Source of the DNA: Akkermansiaceae bacterium
Lineage (GTDB): Bacteria > Verrucomicrobiota > Verrucomicrobiia > Verrucomicrobiales > Akkermansiaceae
NCBI GenBank assembly: GCA_905182405.1
Contig: CAJJBQ010000001.1
Span: 1,550,001 to 1,614,000 of the forward strand
Direction: 5' to 3'
Length of the DNA stretch: 64,000 nucleotides
This document shows, one piece after another, positions 48,901 through 58,136 of the stretch. The stretch's first letter is position 1, and each line of letters begins with the position of its first letter. The notes below the pieces were generated by a model. It ran no database searches. It was given only the letters and a program-made list of their open reading frames with translations, and was not told the DNA's origin. The translations under genes and the position numbers were made by a program.

Positions 48901-51072
48901 TCAGGGCTGCTTAAATAATTCCCAAGGAATCGGGCTGCCTTTGACTTGGATTCCGTCGTGGCGATAGTGGATTCGCGTCCATTGATTCTGGATGGGAAGC
49001 CGGATCTCCATCCAGTTCCAGGCTTTGGGTAATGCGGGACGAAGGGTGAGTTTTTGATCCGGGAGGGATACCTTTAGGCCTCCCATGCCTTCGAGGTAGA
49101 GGAGGATCTTACCGGCATTAAAGTTGGAATATTGGTCGCCGAAGAGGGTGAGATCCCGCTCGTAGGCCTCGGGGGCGACAGGGATTTCCCATTGGTCGTG
49201 GTAGTTGTAGTGCGAGAGGTGGTTGAGGGTCAGCTCGGTAGCCTCGGCCACGAGACCCTGGCGAAACATGCCGTCGAGCGTGAAGTAGGCGGTGTCGGGA
49301 GTGTAGCCGAAAGCATTGTCGTCTTGGGTTGCGAAGGCCTTTGCCGATTCCTTGGCCATTGCGAGCGGGAACCATTCGCCGTAAAAGCCTTTCTCGCGAT
49401 CGAGAGCCCAGTCATCAACCATCGCTTGCGCGTATTCTTTTGGGAAATAAGGAGAGCGCATGGCCCAAAATGCATTGGTCATGAGCATCTTGTTTGGTGG
49501 GGCTGCAAAGTAGTTGGGCACTCCGTTTGATTCCCAACGCTGGTCGAACATAAGCCGGATGTGTTCGGGATCACGGCGGATCAATTTTTCCCAGTGCTTT
49601 ACGTCATCTTCCTTGCCGAGGACGCGAGCCATGTTTTCGAGGGCGTCCCCAACCTCGAAGTCGTTCATCGCGAAACCGGTGAGGCGTTTACGAAAGAGTT
49701 TTTCGAAATGGTCTTCGTAAGCGTCTCGTAGGAAGTCCAAGTCGCCTGTGTGTTGGTAGATTTGCCAGGCTCCCAGGACGTGTTCTGAAGTCTCAGGTCC
49801 GTAGGCGCCGCTGTGCCAGGTGGTGCCTTTATTGTCAGAAATCTCCCGGGCTCCGTTTGGGTGTTCCCGGAAGCGGTTGTTCTTGGTAAGGTGTTTCCAG
49901 GTGAGGACGTTGCCATAGGCGAACCTGCGTTTGTCGGTTGTCCAGGCTCCCACCTTGATTTGGAAGGCGGCATCATAGCGGTGAAGCCCGAGGAAATTGT
50001 TCACCGCGGTTTGGGTGTGTCCCTCGAGTTCCCATCCTCTACCCACCTCGATGTGATACATGAGGTAGAGCGACCAGAGGTAATAGTAGATGTCGACAAA
50101 CTTGTCGTCCGGGCACCGGAAGTAGGGGATCTCCTCATTGAGCTGCCGGTTCATTTCGGCGGTCTTTGCTGAGAGCGAGGATTGGTGTTTTTGGATGATC
50201 TCTGTCGCGGCCTGAAGGGCGGGGGCTTCGTCGTCATGCATCGCCCAGGAAACGACTGTGCCCCTGGTGTCACAAGGGACGGAGAAGGTGTAATGCTGGA
50301 TGCCTTTCTCGTCCCTCTTGGTGACCAGGGATTCCGCGAACTGGCGAGAGGAGCTCATCACCGTGCTCATGCCGGTGTAGATGGAAGGGCCGACGCGCTC
50401 AGGGCCATCGGGGTCAGGGCGGGCTTTCATCGTTCCGCCCTCGGAAATGACGAGAGCCTTGTTTTTGGCATCATGTCTGATCGTCGCGGAAGAGGAGACG
50501 CTGTTTCGAGTGTAGAAGCTCTGACCGGAGAACTGGAGGGTGACCGGTTTTGAAGCTGTGATGATGGAGGCCGCGGCATCGTTGGCGCCGATGAATTTTT
50601 CTTCCCTGAGCGTAACGCCGGCGACTTCATACTCACAGATCATCTTGTCGGGTCGCCAACGCATGCTCGTAGGCTTCGGATGTTTGTAAGTTTTCCCATC
50701 GATGATGACGCTGCCGTAGAGAACGCGGGTGTCCTTGTAGAACTCCCAGCTCATGAAGTCGTTTCCTCTTCCGGTATTCTCGCTACCGCTGATCCCGCTT
50801 TCAACGAGGGAGGCACCACGGCCGCGGAGATCGTGATGAAAAGGGTGGGTCAGCCCGATGGTTTCGTCTTCGTAAAGTTTCCAGCTGGCGTGATACCCGC
50901 CGACATAATAAGTCACGTTCCCCGCGAGGAAGCCGTGCTTCTTTTCCTGGATTTCTTGCTCGAGTCGCTCGCAGTAGTCGGTGAACTTGGGCTTTTCGTC
51001 AGCATTTGCCGCTGTGCCAAGGATCAGAGAGAAAAGGCACGCAAATGCGATGCCCATTTTAAACAGTAACAT
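48901..51072 (-). CDS. MGH1-like (alpha/alpha)6 glycoside hydrolase, secreted
   Basis: A 723-residue exported enzyme with signal peptide (about 1-24). N-terminal beta domain (KHGFLAGNVTYYVGGYHASW, TIGLTHPFHHDLRGRG, WRPDKMICEYEVAG). Central helical toroid with EEIPYFRCPDDKFVDIYYYL, HVLGAWQIYQHTGD and DWALDREKGFYGEWF. C-terminal FGDQYSNFNAGKILLYLEG carries a likely catalytic acidic region. Best match in character is the MGH1/GH63-like family that cleaves alpha-linked sugars. It is the intact paralogue of the pseudogene at 38795-42317. Substrate unknown, probably a sulfated or mannose/glucose-type glycan, by context. Confidence 0.72.
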   Translation of the reverse strand: MLLFKMGIAFACLFSLILGTAANADEKPKFTDYCERLEQEIQEKKHGFLAGNVTYYVGGYHASWKLYEDETIGLTHPFHHDLRGRGASLVESGISGSENTGRGNDFMSWEFYKDTRVLYGSVIIDGKTYKHPKPTSMRWRPDKMICEYEVAGVTLREEKFIGANDAAASIITASKPVTLQFSGQSFYTRNSVSSSATIRHDAKNKALVISEGGTMKARPDPDGPERVGPSIYTGMSTVMSSSRQFAESLVTKRDEKGIQHYTFSVPCDTRGTVVSWAMHDDEAPALQAATEIIQKHQSSLSAKTAEMNRQLNEEIPYFRCPDDKFVDIYYYLWSLYLMYHIEVGRGWELEGHTQTAVNNFLGLHRYDAAFQIKVGAWTTDKRRFAYGNVLTWKHLTKNNRFREHPNGAREISDNKGTTWHSGAYGPETSEHVLGAWQIYQHTGDLDFLRDAYEDHFEKLFRKRLTGFAMNDFEVGDALENMARVLGKEDDVKHWEKLIRRDPEHIRLMFDQRWESNGVPNYFAAPPNKMLMTNAFWAMRSPYFPKEYAQAMVDDWALDREKGFYGEWFPLAMAKESAKAFATQDDNAFGYTPDTAYFTLDGMFRQGLVAEATELTLNHLSHYNYHDQWEIPVAPEAYERDLTLFGDQYSNFNAGKILLYLEGMGGLKVSLPDQKLTLRPALPKAWNWMEIRLPIQNQWTRIHYRHDGIQVKGSPIPWELFKQP

Positions 51073-51115
51073 GACCAGTTAGGAAACGGAGCGAATTATC
51101 GGTGAACGCTTTACG

Positions 51116-53664
51116 TCAAGGGAGTGGAACTTGCAAGGCGCGTGTCAACTTCGAGCTTTCAGCAGCCCGCTTGCCATCAATCCAGACGATGAGCTTGGAT
51201 TGATTGCCAGGCTTGCTCTCGTCCCAGTCTTTTTTCCAAAGGATGTCGACCTCATGATCGTGGTAGCGCAGGTCTCCCAAATAGAAGTAGTCCCATTCGT
51301 CCTCAGGGAGCAGAGGGTGAACGGTGAATTCTTTTTTGTGCTTGGATTGGAAGCCGAGTAAATCCTCGATCAACATGTCGGGGAAGGTGGAGTGGAAGTA
51401 GTCCTGCACGTCACCGAAACCTTTGCCCATCGCGGGGGAGCTTTGCACAACGTCGCCACCACCCGGCATGCGGTAGCCTCCGGTGCGGGGGAGATACCAT
51501 TCGCCGATGGTGCGTCTCCGACCGTGGAGTTCCACATATTGCCTCATGTGATGGTAGAGTAACTTCCGATCTTCCTCGGAGATGTCACCTCGGAGTATAG
51601 CTTTCGCGATGGAGGTTTCGAGGTTTGTAAACGACCGAGTTTTGAAAGGGCCAACCGCGGCCATTCCAGCCGTAGGACATCTCGTTGAAAAAGTCGTGAC
51701 GATATTCAGCCGTCGACATCCCAAAAGGTTGCTTGAAACCCATCTCGTCGTCTAGCTGTTTCCAGGCAATATCGTATTTGGATTCATCCTCGGGGAGCAT
51801 GTTGAAATACCAAGGCGTGTAACCAACCGTCTCCCGAATGATCCCGAGTGGATCGCCGACGTCTCCAGTGTAGAGATTATCACCGGAGAGACGTGAGTAG
51901 AAAAAGGGATCATTGATAGCGCCGCGCTTCTCATAATAGACGTGCTTGTCATTGCGGGCAGGCTTATGCCAGAGCGCGCTCACGATTTGCTCCTGAAGTT
52001 TCTCGGCTCGTTCGGCGTATTCTTTCGCCTTGGAAGCGTCGCCTTTTTGCGCGTAGAGATTCCCGAGTGACTGGTAGTTTCCGAACATGTAGCAGTTGAG
52101 AGAGGGGCGAACGGTGAAGCAGTTGGGATAGCTATTAGGAGTCTTTTTCTTACGCTCTCCGTCCTTGTCGATATACCAATCGTGATTTCCGCCAAAGGGC
52201 TGAGGAACAGTATCGTAGTTTTCAAGGCTAAATGGCTGGGGGTAGACTAGGGGCTCGCTTTTCATCCCTTCGTCGAAGGCGAGGTGCCAGCCTTTCCCAT
52301 CGGTGAAGTAGCGCCGCCAGCGCTCTTGACCTTTGTAGGGTTCTTCCTGATTGATTTCGACGGTGTATTTAGAGAACGCGCCCTCAGATGCGATCAAGCT
52401 CAGGGTGGTTGAAATGGTGAACTCGTTGGCGTCATACATGTCGAGGCACTTGTAGAGCCCGTCCGTTGTCTTGCCCGGAGCCTCCACTTGGAAGATTTTG
52501 TCCCAAACTTGCTGATGGTTCTCCATCGCCGGGAGGAGTCGGTCGCGCCACTCGGCATCCGGGTGAACCTTGAGCATTGCCTCCGAGGCATCGACCATCC
52601 AACTGGTGTAGTGATGGCTCTGGGGCCTTGGGAGGGTTCCCAACCAGCAATTGTTCTGGATGCTGCATTTTATGGGAGGGCGGTCCGGCGAGCCAGTATT
52701 CGGCGTATGACTTGAGATACTTCGAGTCGCGCATCCAGCGGAGGTCGTAGAACTGGTGACCTGCCGGAGCGGGGATCGCGCCACTGTTGGCGGCCCAGCC
52801 GGGGAACCCCGGGAATTCGGTGAAGACGTAGAATTTTTTGCCGTCCTCCTCCCACTCCTTGAGATGCTTAGTGATCATCCACCAGCGGTAGTTGAAGACC
52901 TCGGTGAAGTCTTCGTTCGGACAAAGGAACTTGGGAACGTTCTTCTCGAGGAATTCCCCATTATTGTCCTTTTTGAGCCAGCCGTCGAACTCTGGACGGT
53001 TTCCATTGAGGTGGGAGTAGCCGTTGAACTCATCCACATCCAAAGCCAAGGTCTTGCTGGCCTTTGCTTTGATTCGTTTCAATTCTTGATCGGGATCGGT
53101 GAAGCTTTTTTCTGCTTCGGGGGTCGACGCCTTGTTAATCTGACAGCCGAGGATTCCTCCGGAGAGTCCGTCATGGAGTTCGACTTCGATTTTGAACTTG
53201 GTCGTCGTTACCGCTTCGGTGAGTTTGGCGACATTGTAGTAATCTCGCTCAACGCCGAGTCGATCTTCTGTGGTCTTGGCAGCTTGCCACTGATCGTCTT
53301 TCCAAATGAGGAGCTTCCAAGAGCGGGGAAGGATTTCCTTACGCTCGTTGCGGACGTAGGCGCCAGCTTGCGCTTCGTCGAACCAGTAGACTCCGATGTT
53401 CTCGATCCGTATTGCGGCCGGCAATTCGTATTGCACCCATTCGGTGCTTCCTCTCTTGGGATGAAAGCTGAGCCGCGAAATGCGATAGTCCGAGGAGGAC
53501 GAGGGCTCGTTGGCATCGAGGAGCGATCCGACCTCGGCCTCTTCGACCGAGGAGGTAATCGTGGGCAAGTCCTGACCAAAGAGGGCAGGGGTGCTCATGA
53601 AAAGGCTACTTGAGAGAAGGAGCGGCAGGAAAGAGGATCCTCGTCCTCGAGAGAATGTAACCAT
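51116..53664 (-). pseudogene. Glycoside hydrolase (discoidin-like plus MGH1-like domain), two frameshifts
   Basis: N-terminal signal (LLLSSSLFMSTPALFG) and an F5/8 type C-like domain (STEWVQYELPAAIRIENIGV, RSWKLLIWKDDQW, GGILGCQINKAS) in frame one, followed by FNYRWWMITKHLKEW. Frame two from about 52685 carries IKCSIQNNCWLGTLPRPQSH, GHLAF-type strands and GDVGDPLGIIRETVGYTPW. Frame three from about 51650 has NLETSIAKAILRGDISEED and WYLPRTGGYRM. Joined length about 850. The domain order is that of PVC (alpha/alpha)6 glycosidases that also bear a substrate-binding beta domain. Confidence 0.78.
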
Positions 53665-53807
53665 GGATTTTTTAGTAAGGGCAGCGGTTCATGTGCATAC
53701 CGATCTGTAGGGATGGAATTTTCCAAGCCGACCTTGAATCTGATCGCCCCTGCAACCAATTAAGCCCGGGAAGCCCCGAGCTCAATAGCTGTAAATAGTG
53801 AGGAGAA

Positions 53808-54554
53808 CTATCGGCGACGTCTGATCGAGAGGAGGCCGAAGCAGCCTGCCAGAAGCAAAGATGTGCTTGGCTCGGGAATGGCAGTAGCAGGTGACAGGTT
53901 CCATTCTTGGATCTGAATGACGGGCACAGGAGCGCCAGCGCCGAATTCAAAAACCTCGACCTGAACAAAGCTTGTTACCAAGTCGCCAACGGGACCATCG
54001 ATCCCGCCGCCCGAGTAGAATGGAGTGCTGCCCCCTCCGTTGAGAGAATAAGAGACATCGACCTCATCGATGGCGGCGAGATATTGCAGCGTTAACACCA
54101 GCACATCATCTGTGCCGGTCAGGCCGATACTGGTTTGGGGTTGGATATTGCCGCCGCCGCCGTCCGAATCGTTGTGGTACATGCGCATATTGCCGAAGCT
54201 GTTCAGGAAACCGACTACTGATGATCCGGCACCAAAGAATTTCCACTTAAAGTCCGCACCGGTGCTTGGGTTTGAGAAAGTAGGAAGGTTGACTGTGATA
54301 CTGGAGGAAAAAGAACCGATGGTCCCTCCTTCATTCCGCGTTAGTTTGGTCCCTCCGCCCCCATTGACATTTGTGATCTGATAGTGATCGTTTGTGGCGT
54401 CGAAACTACCACCAGTGCCGCCCGCATTCCATTCCGCGTCCAAGGCCGAGCTGGTGAAATCTTCACTGAAACCGATCACTGCAGCCTGTCCCATACTGAC
54501 GATGGAGGCGCAAATAAGGGTGGAAGCAATCGGTGTTTTAAAAGATGTTTTCAT
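53808..54554 (-). CDS. PEP-CTERM secreted beta-sandwich protein
   Basis: A 248-residue protein with signal peptide (MKTSFKTPIAS... cleaved near GQAA) and a C-terminal PEP-CTERM sorting signal: PEPSTSLLLAGCFG followed by RRRR. Such proteins are cleaved by exosortase and displayed on the outside. The body has DFKWKFFGAGSS, NSFGNMRMYHND and FYSGGGIDGPVGDLVTSFV, shared with the gene at 46471-47458, so these two are a paralogous pair. The frame extends upstream to 54602; the ATG at 54554 starts the signal. Copy 3 of the shared motif lies 77 bases upstream. Confidence 0.85.
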   Translation of the reverse strand: MKTSFKTPIASTLICASIVSMGQAAVIGFSEDFTSSALDAEWNAGGTGGSFDATNDHYQITNVNGGGGTKLTRNEGGTIGSFSSSITVNLPTFSNPSTGADFKWKFFGAGSSVVGFLNSFGNMRMYHNDSDGGGGNIQPQTSIGLTGTDDVLVLTLQYLAAIDEVDVSYSLNGGGSTPFYSGGGIDGPVGDLVTSFVQVEVFEFGAGAPVPVIQIQEWNLSPATAIPEPSTSLLLAGCFGLLSIRRRR

Positions 54555-54630
54555 AGTTTTGTATTGATAGATGTTCAGCGCTGAGAAAAGCGCAAAACCC
54601 ATCGACGGGCGAGGGCGGAGCTTCGAGATT

Positions 54631-54650
54631 TCGGCCCGTTTTTTGTAGAA
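54631..54650 (-). promoter_or_regulatory. Shared upstream motif, copy 3
   Basis: TCGG-N10-GTAGAA on the plus strand, 77 bases upstream of the PEP-CTERM start. The divergent region 54651-54925 up to the next sulfatase start (54926) holds no other gene and must contain that gene's promoter; no clear sigma-70 box seen. Confidence 0.55.
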
Positions 54651-54925
54651 ATCGAGCCAGTGTGACCTACTAGATTCAGGTAAACGCTGTAAAATTTGTG
54701 AAATGACTAGGAGCTAGGAACATGTAGAAGGTCGACGGTGGTGATCCGCTGAGCCATGCGGGAAAAGGAGTTCTGGTTGCCGCCCTGAGTTAGGAGAGGT
54801 TAAAAGTCCGATATTTTACCCATTGGGCAGGGCGAATCTTCAGGATAGAGAAGGTTCGATAGCGATGTTAAGGAAAGTCGAATTTTGATGACAAGATACA
54901 GAATCAAATCCGTAAGAAGTTCCTG

Positions 54926-57199
54926 ATGAGAATCCTGCCGACAAAAACGTTCCGTTGCACATTCGCTTCGGCGGTTGGGTTGTTGCTAGTTCAATCTGAG
55001 CTGGTGAAGGGATCCGAACGTCCTTCGAAGCCGAACATCATTATCATGATGGTAGACGATATGGGAATCGGAGACACTAGCGCATATCTCGGACTGCGCC
55101 TGAGCCCAAAGACTCCTCCGATTGAAAGAACGCTGCGAACTCCGAATCTCGAAGTGTTTGCACGATCCGGCATCATTTTTACCGACGGCTACGCACCAGC
55201 CTCCATGTGCAGCGCGACGCGCTATTCCCTACTGACAGGTCGTTTTGCTCATCGCTCTTACCTCAAGTATCAAGGTTGGCTGCCTCATGGCCCAAATATG
55301 CCCATGATTCAGAAGGCTCTGACGACGATGCCCGAAATGCTGCAGGCCAACGGTTATCGGACGGCAGGAATTGGCAAGTATCATGTCGGAATGTCATTCG
55401 ATGACGGAGAGGGCAAGGCTGCTGACGATTTTTACTTTCACGATGTGGACTTCAAGAAGCCACTGCTCGATGGACCGACACATCACGGCTTCGACGAATA
55501 TTTTGGGGTAACGGGAAACACTGAAGATCCACTCGACACAGAACCGCGCATCCTGATTCGCAACGATTTTTTCACCTTCACGGACCGTAGCCAAATGAAG
55601 CTGATCGGGTTGAAGCAGCGCGCAGGACAAATCCTTACTGCCCCCGATTGGGATCTACGAAATCTTGGTCCCCTGTATTTGCACGAGGCTCAGGCCTTTA
55701 TTAATCGACAATCAAAAAAGGCCGACCAGCCGTTCTTTCTCTACTACGTGCCGAATGCGAACCACTTCCAACGGAATCCCGACGGAGACTACGCCGTGCC
55801 CGATGAAATTGCAGGAATACCAATCAAGGGCCAAAGTCGATTCAGCGATGCCGAAGAGGCAGGCGATCGGGAGGACATGATCCTGGAGAACGATGTCGCT
55901 TTTGGAGAGTTGCTGAAGCAATTAAAGGAGGCTGCCGATCCTCGCTGGCCCGGCCACAAGCTGATCGAAAACACCCTTGTCATTTTTACCAGTGATAACG
56001 GTCCGAACGTCGGTGATAACCTTGGACGCAATCAGGAAAGTGGTGGTTTACGTGGCAAGAAGGCGAAACTCTGGGAAGGCGGCATCCGAGTTCCCTTTAT
56101 CGTTTCCTGGCCAGCTGTTCTTGGGAGTGGAAAACAGAACCGCTCCATTGTCTCATTGACTGATCTCTACGCGACCCTCGCTCGTATTGTGGGGCACACT
56201 TTGGCACCTGACGAAGCTCAAGATAGTCACGACGTTTTCGCATACTGGAAGGGCACTTCTCAGTCACCTGACATTCGTCCGCGGGTGTTCTTCTGTCACC
56301 TGGGACCTCCCTATTCCAATGACGCCTTGGCGATCCGGCAGGGGACTCATAAGCTCATTGTTGGCGGTGGTCTGGTAATGCCTTGGTCAAAAGACGGATC
56401 ACGAGGTGATTCTCTGCCAAGCGTCTTTTACGACCTAGAGAACAATCTCTATGAAGATGATGACTCTGAAGGAGAGCCGCTGAAGAGTATCGTGGATCAA
56501 TTGGCTGCGACACTCCTGAAGATTCACAATCGTGGTTACGCCAGAGAATTAGATTTATCGGGGGGGGGAGGATTTTTTGTTGATCCCGGTTGGCACAATT
56601 TACGAAACGACGTTAGCGGAGAAATTGGGTGCGAATTTCAATTGAGCAAGGGAAGCGGAACGAAAGAGGTTACCCATCTTGGCATGTGGGATGATCACGA
56701 CACAGACCGAGCCGTCCGGGCAGCACGGGCAATTCCAGACGAAAACGAGCGCGACCAGCCTCCTAGATTTTTGAATCAAAAGAACCGACGGGAGATTAAA
56801 GTTCCGCACGTTTTGCGACTGGTAAAAGTAGAATCAAACGAGCGGATTGAGATTGCTCGAATTGAGATTACTGCTGGAGAAGTCGGCCAGTTACTCAACT
56901 CGTTCCGATACTTCCCGCTGAAGAAACCTGTGATGCTCAGCGAAAACACAGATTACATCTTGCTGATGTCGACAAGAGCTGCCGATGGCGATCAATTCCA
57001 CGATCCAGTCGCTTTCGATGGACTTTCTCCGCTCTCGCATCCCGACGTTCAGGTTAAACGAAGCGTCCTGTTTAGTGCTCAAAATAAGAGCGCTGGTATT
57101 CCGGCATTCGAAGATTTAAGCGATTCCTTTTCTCGCTATCGCGCCCCGGTCGGACCTACTCTTCGTTTTCGATCGGATGAAATTTCCGGATCAAAATAA
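54926..57199 (+). CDS. Sulfatase with large C-terminal extension
   Basis: 757 residues. Signal peptide about 1-29. Metal site MMVDDMGIGD near 41-50 and formylglycine site CSATR with Cys near 95, followed by LLTGR. Other blocks: GIGKYHVGMS, FYYVPNANHF, FTSDNGPNVGDNLG and LRGKKAKLWEGGIRVPF. The last 200 residues (from about 545) form a beta domain with a poly-Gly patch (LSGGGGFFV), which may bind substrate. CSATR differs from the usual C-x-P-S-R in having Ala at position 3. The final codons lie inside the right 55-bp repeat. Confidence 0.88.
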   Translation: MRILPTKTFRCTFASAVGLLLVQSELVKGSERPSKPNIIIMMVDDMGIGDTSAYLGLRLSPKTPPIERTLRTPNLEVFARSGIIFTDGYAPASMCSATRYSLLTGRFAHRSYLKYQGWLPHGPNMPMIQKALTTMPEMLQANGYRTAGIGKYHVGMSFDDGEGKAADDFYFHDVDFKKPLLDGPTHHGFDEYFGVTGNTEDPLDTEPRILIRNDFFTFTDRSQMKLIGLKQRAGQILTAPDWDLRNLGPLYLHEAQAFINRQSKKADQPFFLYYVPNANHFQRNPDGDYAVPDEIAGIPIKGQSRFSDAEEAGDREDMILENDVAFGELLKQLKEAADPRWPGHKLIENTLVIFTSDNGPNVGDNLGRNQESGGLRGKKAKLWEGGIRVPFIVSWPAVLGSGKQNRSIVSLTDLYATLARIVGHTLAPDEAQDSHDVFAYWKGTSQSPDIRPRVFFCHLGPPYSNDALAIRQGTHKLIVGGGLVMPWSKDGSRGDSLPSVFYDLENNLYEDDDSEGEPLKSIVDQLAATLLKIHNRGYARELDLSGGGGFFVDPGWHNLRNDVSGEIGCEFQLSKGSGTKEVTHLGMWDDHDTDRAVRAARAIPDENERDQPPRFLNQKNRREIKVPHVLRLVKVESNERIEIARIEITAGEVGQLLNSFRYFPLKKPVMLSENTDYILLMSTRAADGDQFHDPVAFDGLSPLSHPDVQVKRSVLFSAQNKSAGIPAFEDLSDSFSRYRAPVGPTLRFRSDEISGSK

Positions 57200-57235
57200 G
57201 GTTCGATTTATCAGCACTAACCGAGAAAAGAATCC
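57181..57235 (+). repeat. 55-bp direct repeat, right copy
   Basis: Identical to 31140-31194. The first 19 bases code for the end of the sulfatase above; the other 36 are untranslated. If both copies are recombination sites, the segment 31195-57235 would be a 26,041-base unit. Confidence 0.85.
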
Positions 57236-57572
57236 GATTGCTGAGCGCTTTGAAGGACGATTTTAGTCCTAGCCAAGGTTAGTGCCCGAGGTTTAGGTCG
57301 GTGGTTATCAAGTTGCCCATAAAATACTTAGTAGAGTGTCCAAAAAATGGCGTGTTTTTACCCGCAAATGCCCGATTGAGTGAATTGCTCGTGGGCTAGT
57401 AAATTTGGGTAGCACTCGGATGCGTGTCAATACGTGGAAACTGGAGAAAAAAAGTGTTACCAGAAAATCGCGATTGCGTCATGGAGCGGGTCTGCTAAGA
57501 AACGTATGTCGAAAAAGTTCATTGATTCATCAATGGTTCTAGCGACATTTCACCCGCTTTTACTGTGTAAAA
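57236..57572. other. Gene-free region upstream of tRNA-Thr
   Basis: 337 bases with no supported gene. The tRNA promoter must lie at the right end; no clear boxes could be assigned. Confidence 0.4.
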
Positions 57573-57647
57573 GCCGCTGTAGCTCAGGGGTAGAGCAATT
57601 CACTCGTAATGAATAGGTCGTCAGTTCAATTCTGACCAGCGGCTCCA
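57573..57647 (+). tRNA. tRNA-Thr (anticodon CGT)
   Basis: 75 bases folding as a full cloverleaf: acceptor GCCGCTG/CAGCGGC, D arm with GGGGTAGAGC, anticodon stem ATTCA/TGAAT around the loop CTCGTAA (anticodon CGT, reads ACG codons), T arm GTCAG/CTGAC with TTCAATT, discriminator T and an encoded CCA. A 5' half copy is at 32118. Confidence 0.95.
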
Positions 57648-57989
57648 TATGGAATAAGGGGTGCAGGAGTTTTCGTTTCCCTGTGTGTTTTGATGGTTAC
57701 CATTCCGTTACCACATATAGCCACCTGATCTAGCTCTCAGAGGGCCAAAAACACTTTCAATCTCTGCTGCCCAGATTTTCTGAGATCTGACAGTTCACCG
57801 TTTTTTTAATGCTTTCAGTAATTTGCTCGCTCTCGAAGGGGTGGGTATTTGCGCGTTTCCCAAGTGTAGCCTTGTTGGGGATTTTGACTCACGCTGTGTG
57901 ATTCTAAACAGGATTCAGTCAGACGGGGAGACCTACTCTGGCAAGTCCAGATCTAATCGGCGATTCTCGCTTGTGCTGCGTCGATCTCT
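57648..57989. other. Gene-free region after the tRNA
   Basis: About 340 bases with no supported gene; the minus strand has only short broken frames. The next feature is dispersed repeat copy A. Confidence 0.4.
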
Positions 57990-58066
57990 ACTGCTAGAAA
58001 TTTACTTTTGGCGGGAGGGCTTTGAAGCCGCCTTTGGACCGGAGCAGAGGGGGGGAAAGGGGGGTG
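57990..58066 (+). repeat. Dispersed repeat, copy A
   Basis: About 77 bases with ACTGCTAG at the left, GGCGGGAGGGCTTTGAAGCC in the middle and a G-rich right end. The central GGCTT-TG-AAGCC is an inverted repeat. Copies B, C and D are at 59677, 62248 and 63902, all in the same orientation. Copy A lies just past the sulfatase stop at 58137. Confidence 0.8.
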
Positions 58067-58136
58067 CGATGACTTTTACCCCTTTTACCGTGGCTAAAAT
58101 CTGTATCAGCCTTTGGATTTATCACTCAGTGCTGTG

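Noticed and set aside
32466..53664. Programmed frameshifting as a general rule in the island
   Set aside because: The shifts go in both directions, sit at unrelated sequences and lack slippery sites with stimulators, so decay or error is simpler. Only the CUU UAG C site deserves a separate look.
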